From Beijerinckiaceae bacterium (GTDB lineage: Bacteria; Pseudomonadota; Alphaproteobacteria; Rhizobiales; Beijerinckiaceae): DNA of 60,474 nucleotides. The position numbers and the translations under genes are program-made. The DNA is taken from the NCBI GenBank assembly GCA_947453155.1, contig CANGFE010000007.1:1-60474 (forward strand), read 5' to 3'. Positions 60,453 through 60,474 of the stretch are shown one piece after another (the stretch's first letter is position 1; each line of letters starts with the position of its first letter). Under the pieces are notes generated by a model, which searched no databases, was not told where the DNA came from, and saw only the letters and a list, made by a program, of their open reading frames with translations.

Positions 60453-60474
60453 GCCCCGGAGGAAACTCCGGGGC
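60453..60474 (+). terminator. Hairpin after the TRAP receptor gene, cut by the window end
   Basis: GCCCCGGAG-GAAA-CTCCGGGGC is a perfect nine-pair stem with a stable GAAA loop. The following bases are outside the window, so a T-run cannot be checked. Likely an intrinsic terminator or attenuator before the permease genes. Confidence 0.75.

Noticed and set aside
1..60474. CRISPR arrays, insertion sequences, rRNA.
   Set aside because: No regularly spaced direct repeats, transposase motifs or rRNA sequences were found on reading both strands.

Overview
The window comes from an alphaproteobacterium, most likely a member of the Hyphomicrobiales (Rhizobiales). The basis is the combination of a gene-transfer-agent (GTA) head and baseplate cluster, a FeuN-FeuP-FeuQ-like locus, the gene order ccmIEFH-degP-two-component pair-glnE, PleC/PdhS-type histidine kinases, a FixK/FNR-type box before ccoN, and a palindromic GTCATTGCGAG repeat of a kind common in this order. 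Genus cannot be decided from the sequence alone. No tRNA, rRNA, insertion sequence, integrase or CRISPR array was seen.

Layout. Positions 1-119 hold the start of a VOC-family gene. From 287 to 14793 lies a GTA-like structural cluster in RcGTA order: small and large terminase, portal, a g3.5-like small gene, a 31-residue overlapping gene, prohead protease, capsid, gp6-like connector, then directly gp12, gp13, gp14 and gp15 homologues, a DUF2793 protein and an endolysin with a membrane tail. The genes expected between gp6 and gp12 (head-tail adaptors, tail terminator, tail tube, tape measure) are absent, and an exported trypsin-like protease lies antisense between capsid and gp6. From 14872 to 27996 a plus-strand block encodes a FeuNPQ-like signalling unit, cytochrome c maturation (ccmI, E, F, H), DegP, a second two-component system and GlnE. 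From 27997 to 39134 are single genes and pairs: PAS histidine kinase, aminopeptidase N, a cation efflux protein with a long C-terminus, glyoxalase I, a DJ-1/PfpI protein, a GlcG/HbpS-like protein, a class II aldolase, a PcaB-like lyase and a small Tat-exported protein.

From 39274 to 48435 is a complete cbb3 oxidase locus: FixK box, ccoNOQP, terminator, ccoGHIS, and then a major-facilitator protein carrying the MxxxM/HxxxM signature of the copper importer CcoA. This puts import, reduction (CcoG), export (CcoI) and the oxidase itself in one locus, and the upstream ccm genes supply haem attachment for CcoO and CcoP. From 48439 to the end are UspA, DusA, a cysteine-striped helical protein, a TauE-like permease, a DUF1289 protein, cobS and cobT, an S10 peptidase, another histidine kinase, a uracil-DNA-glycosylase-family protein, a beta-hydroxyacid dehydrogenase, and a Tat-exported TRAP solute receptor of TakP type.

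The strongest leads are the precisely trimmed GTA cluster (no tail tube or tape-measure genes, reading frames otherwise open), the nested holin-like start inside the endolysin gene, the 31-codon coupled gene, and the CcoA-like transporter translationally coupled to ccoS.
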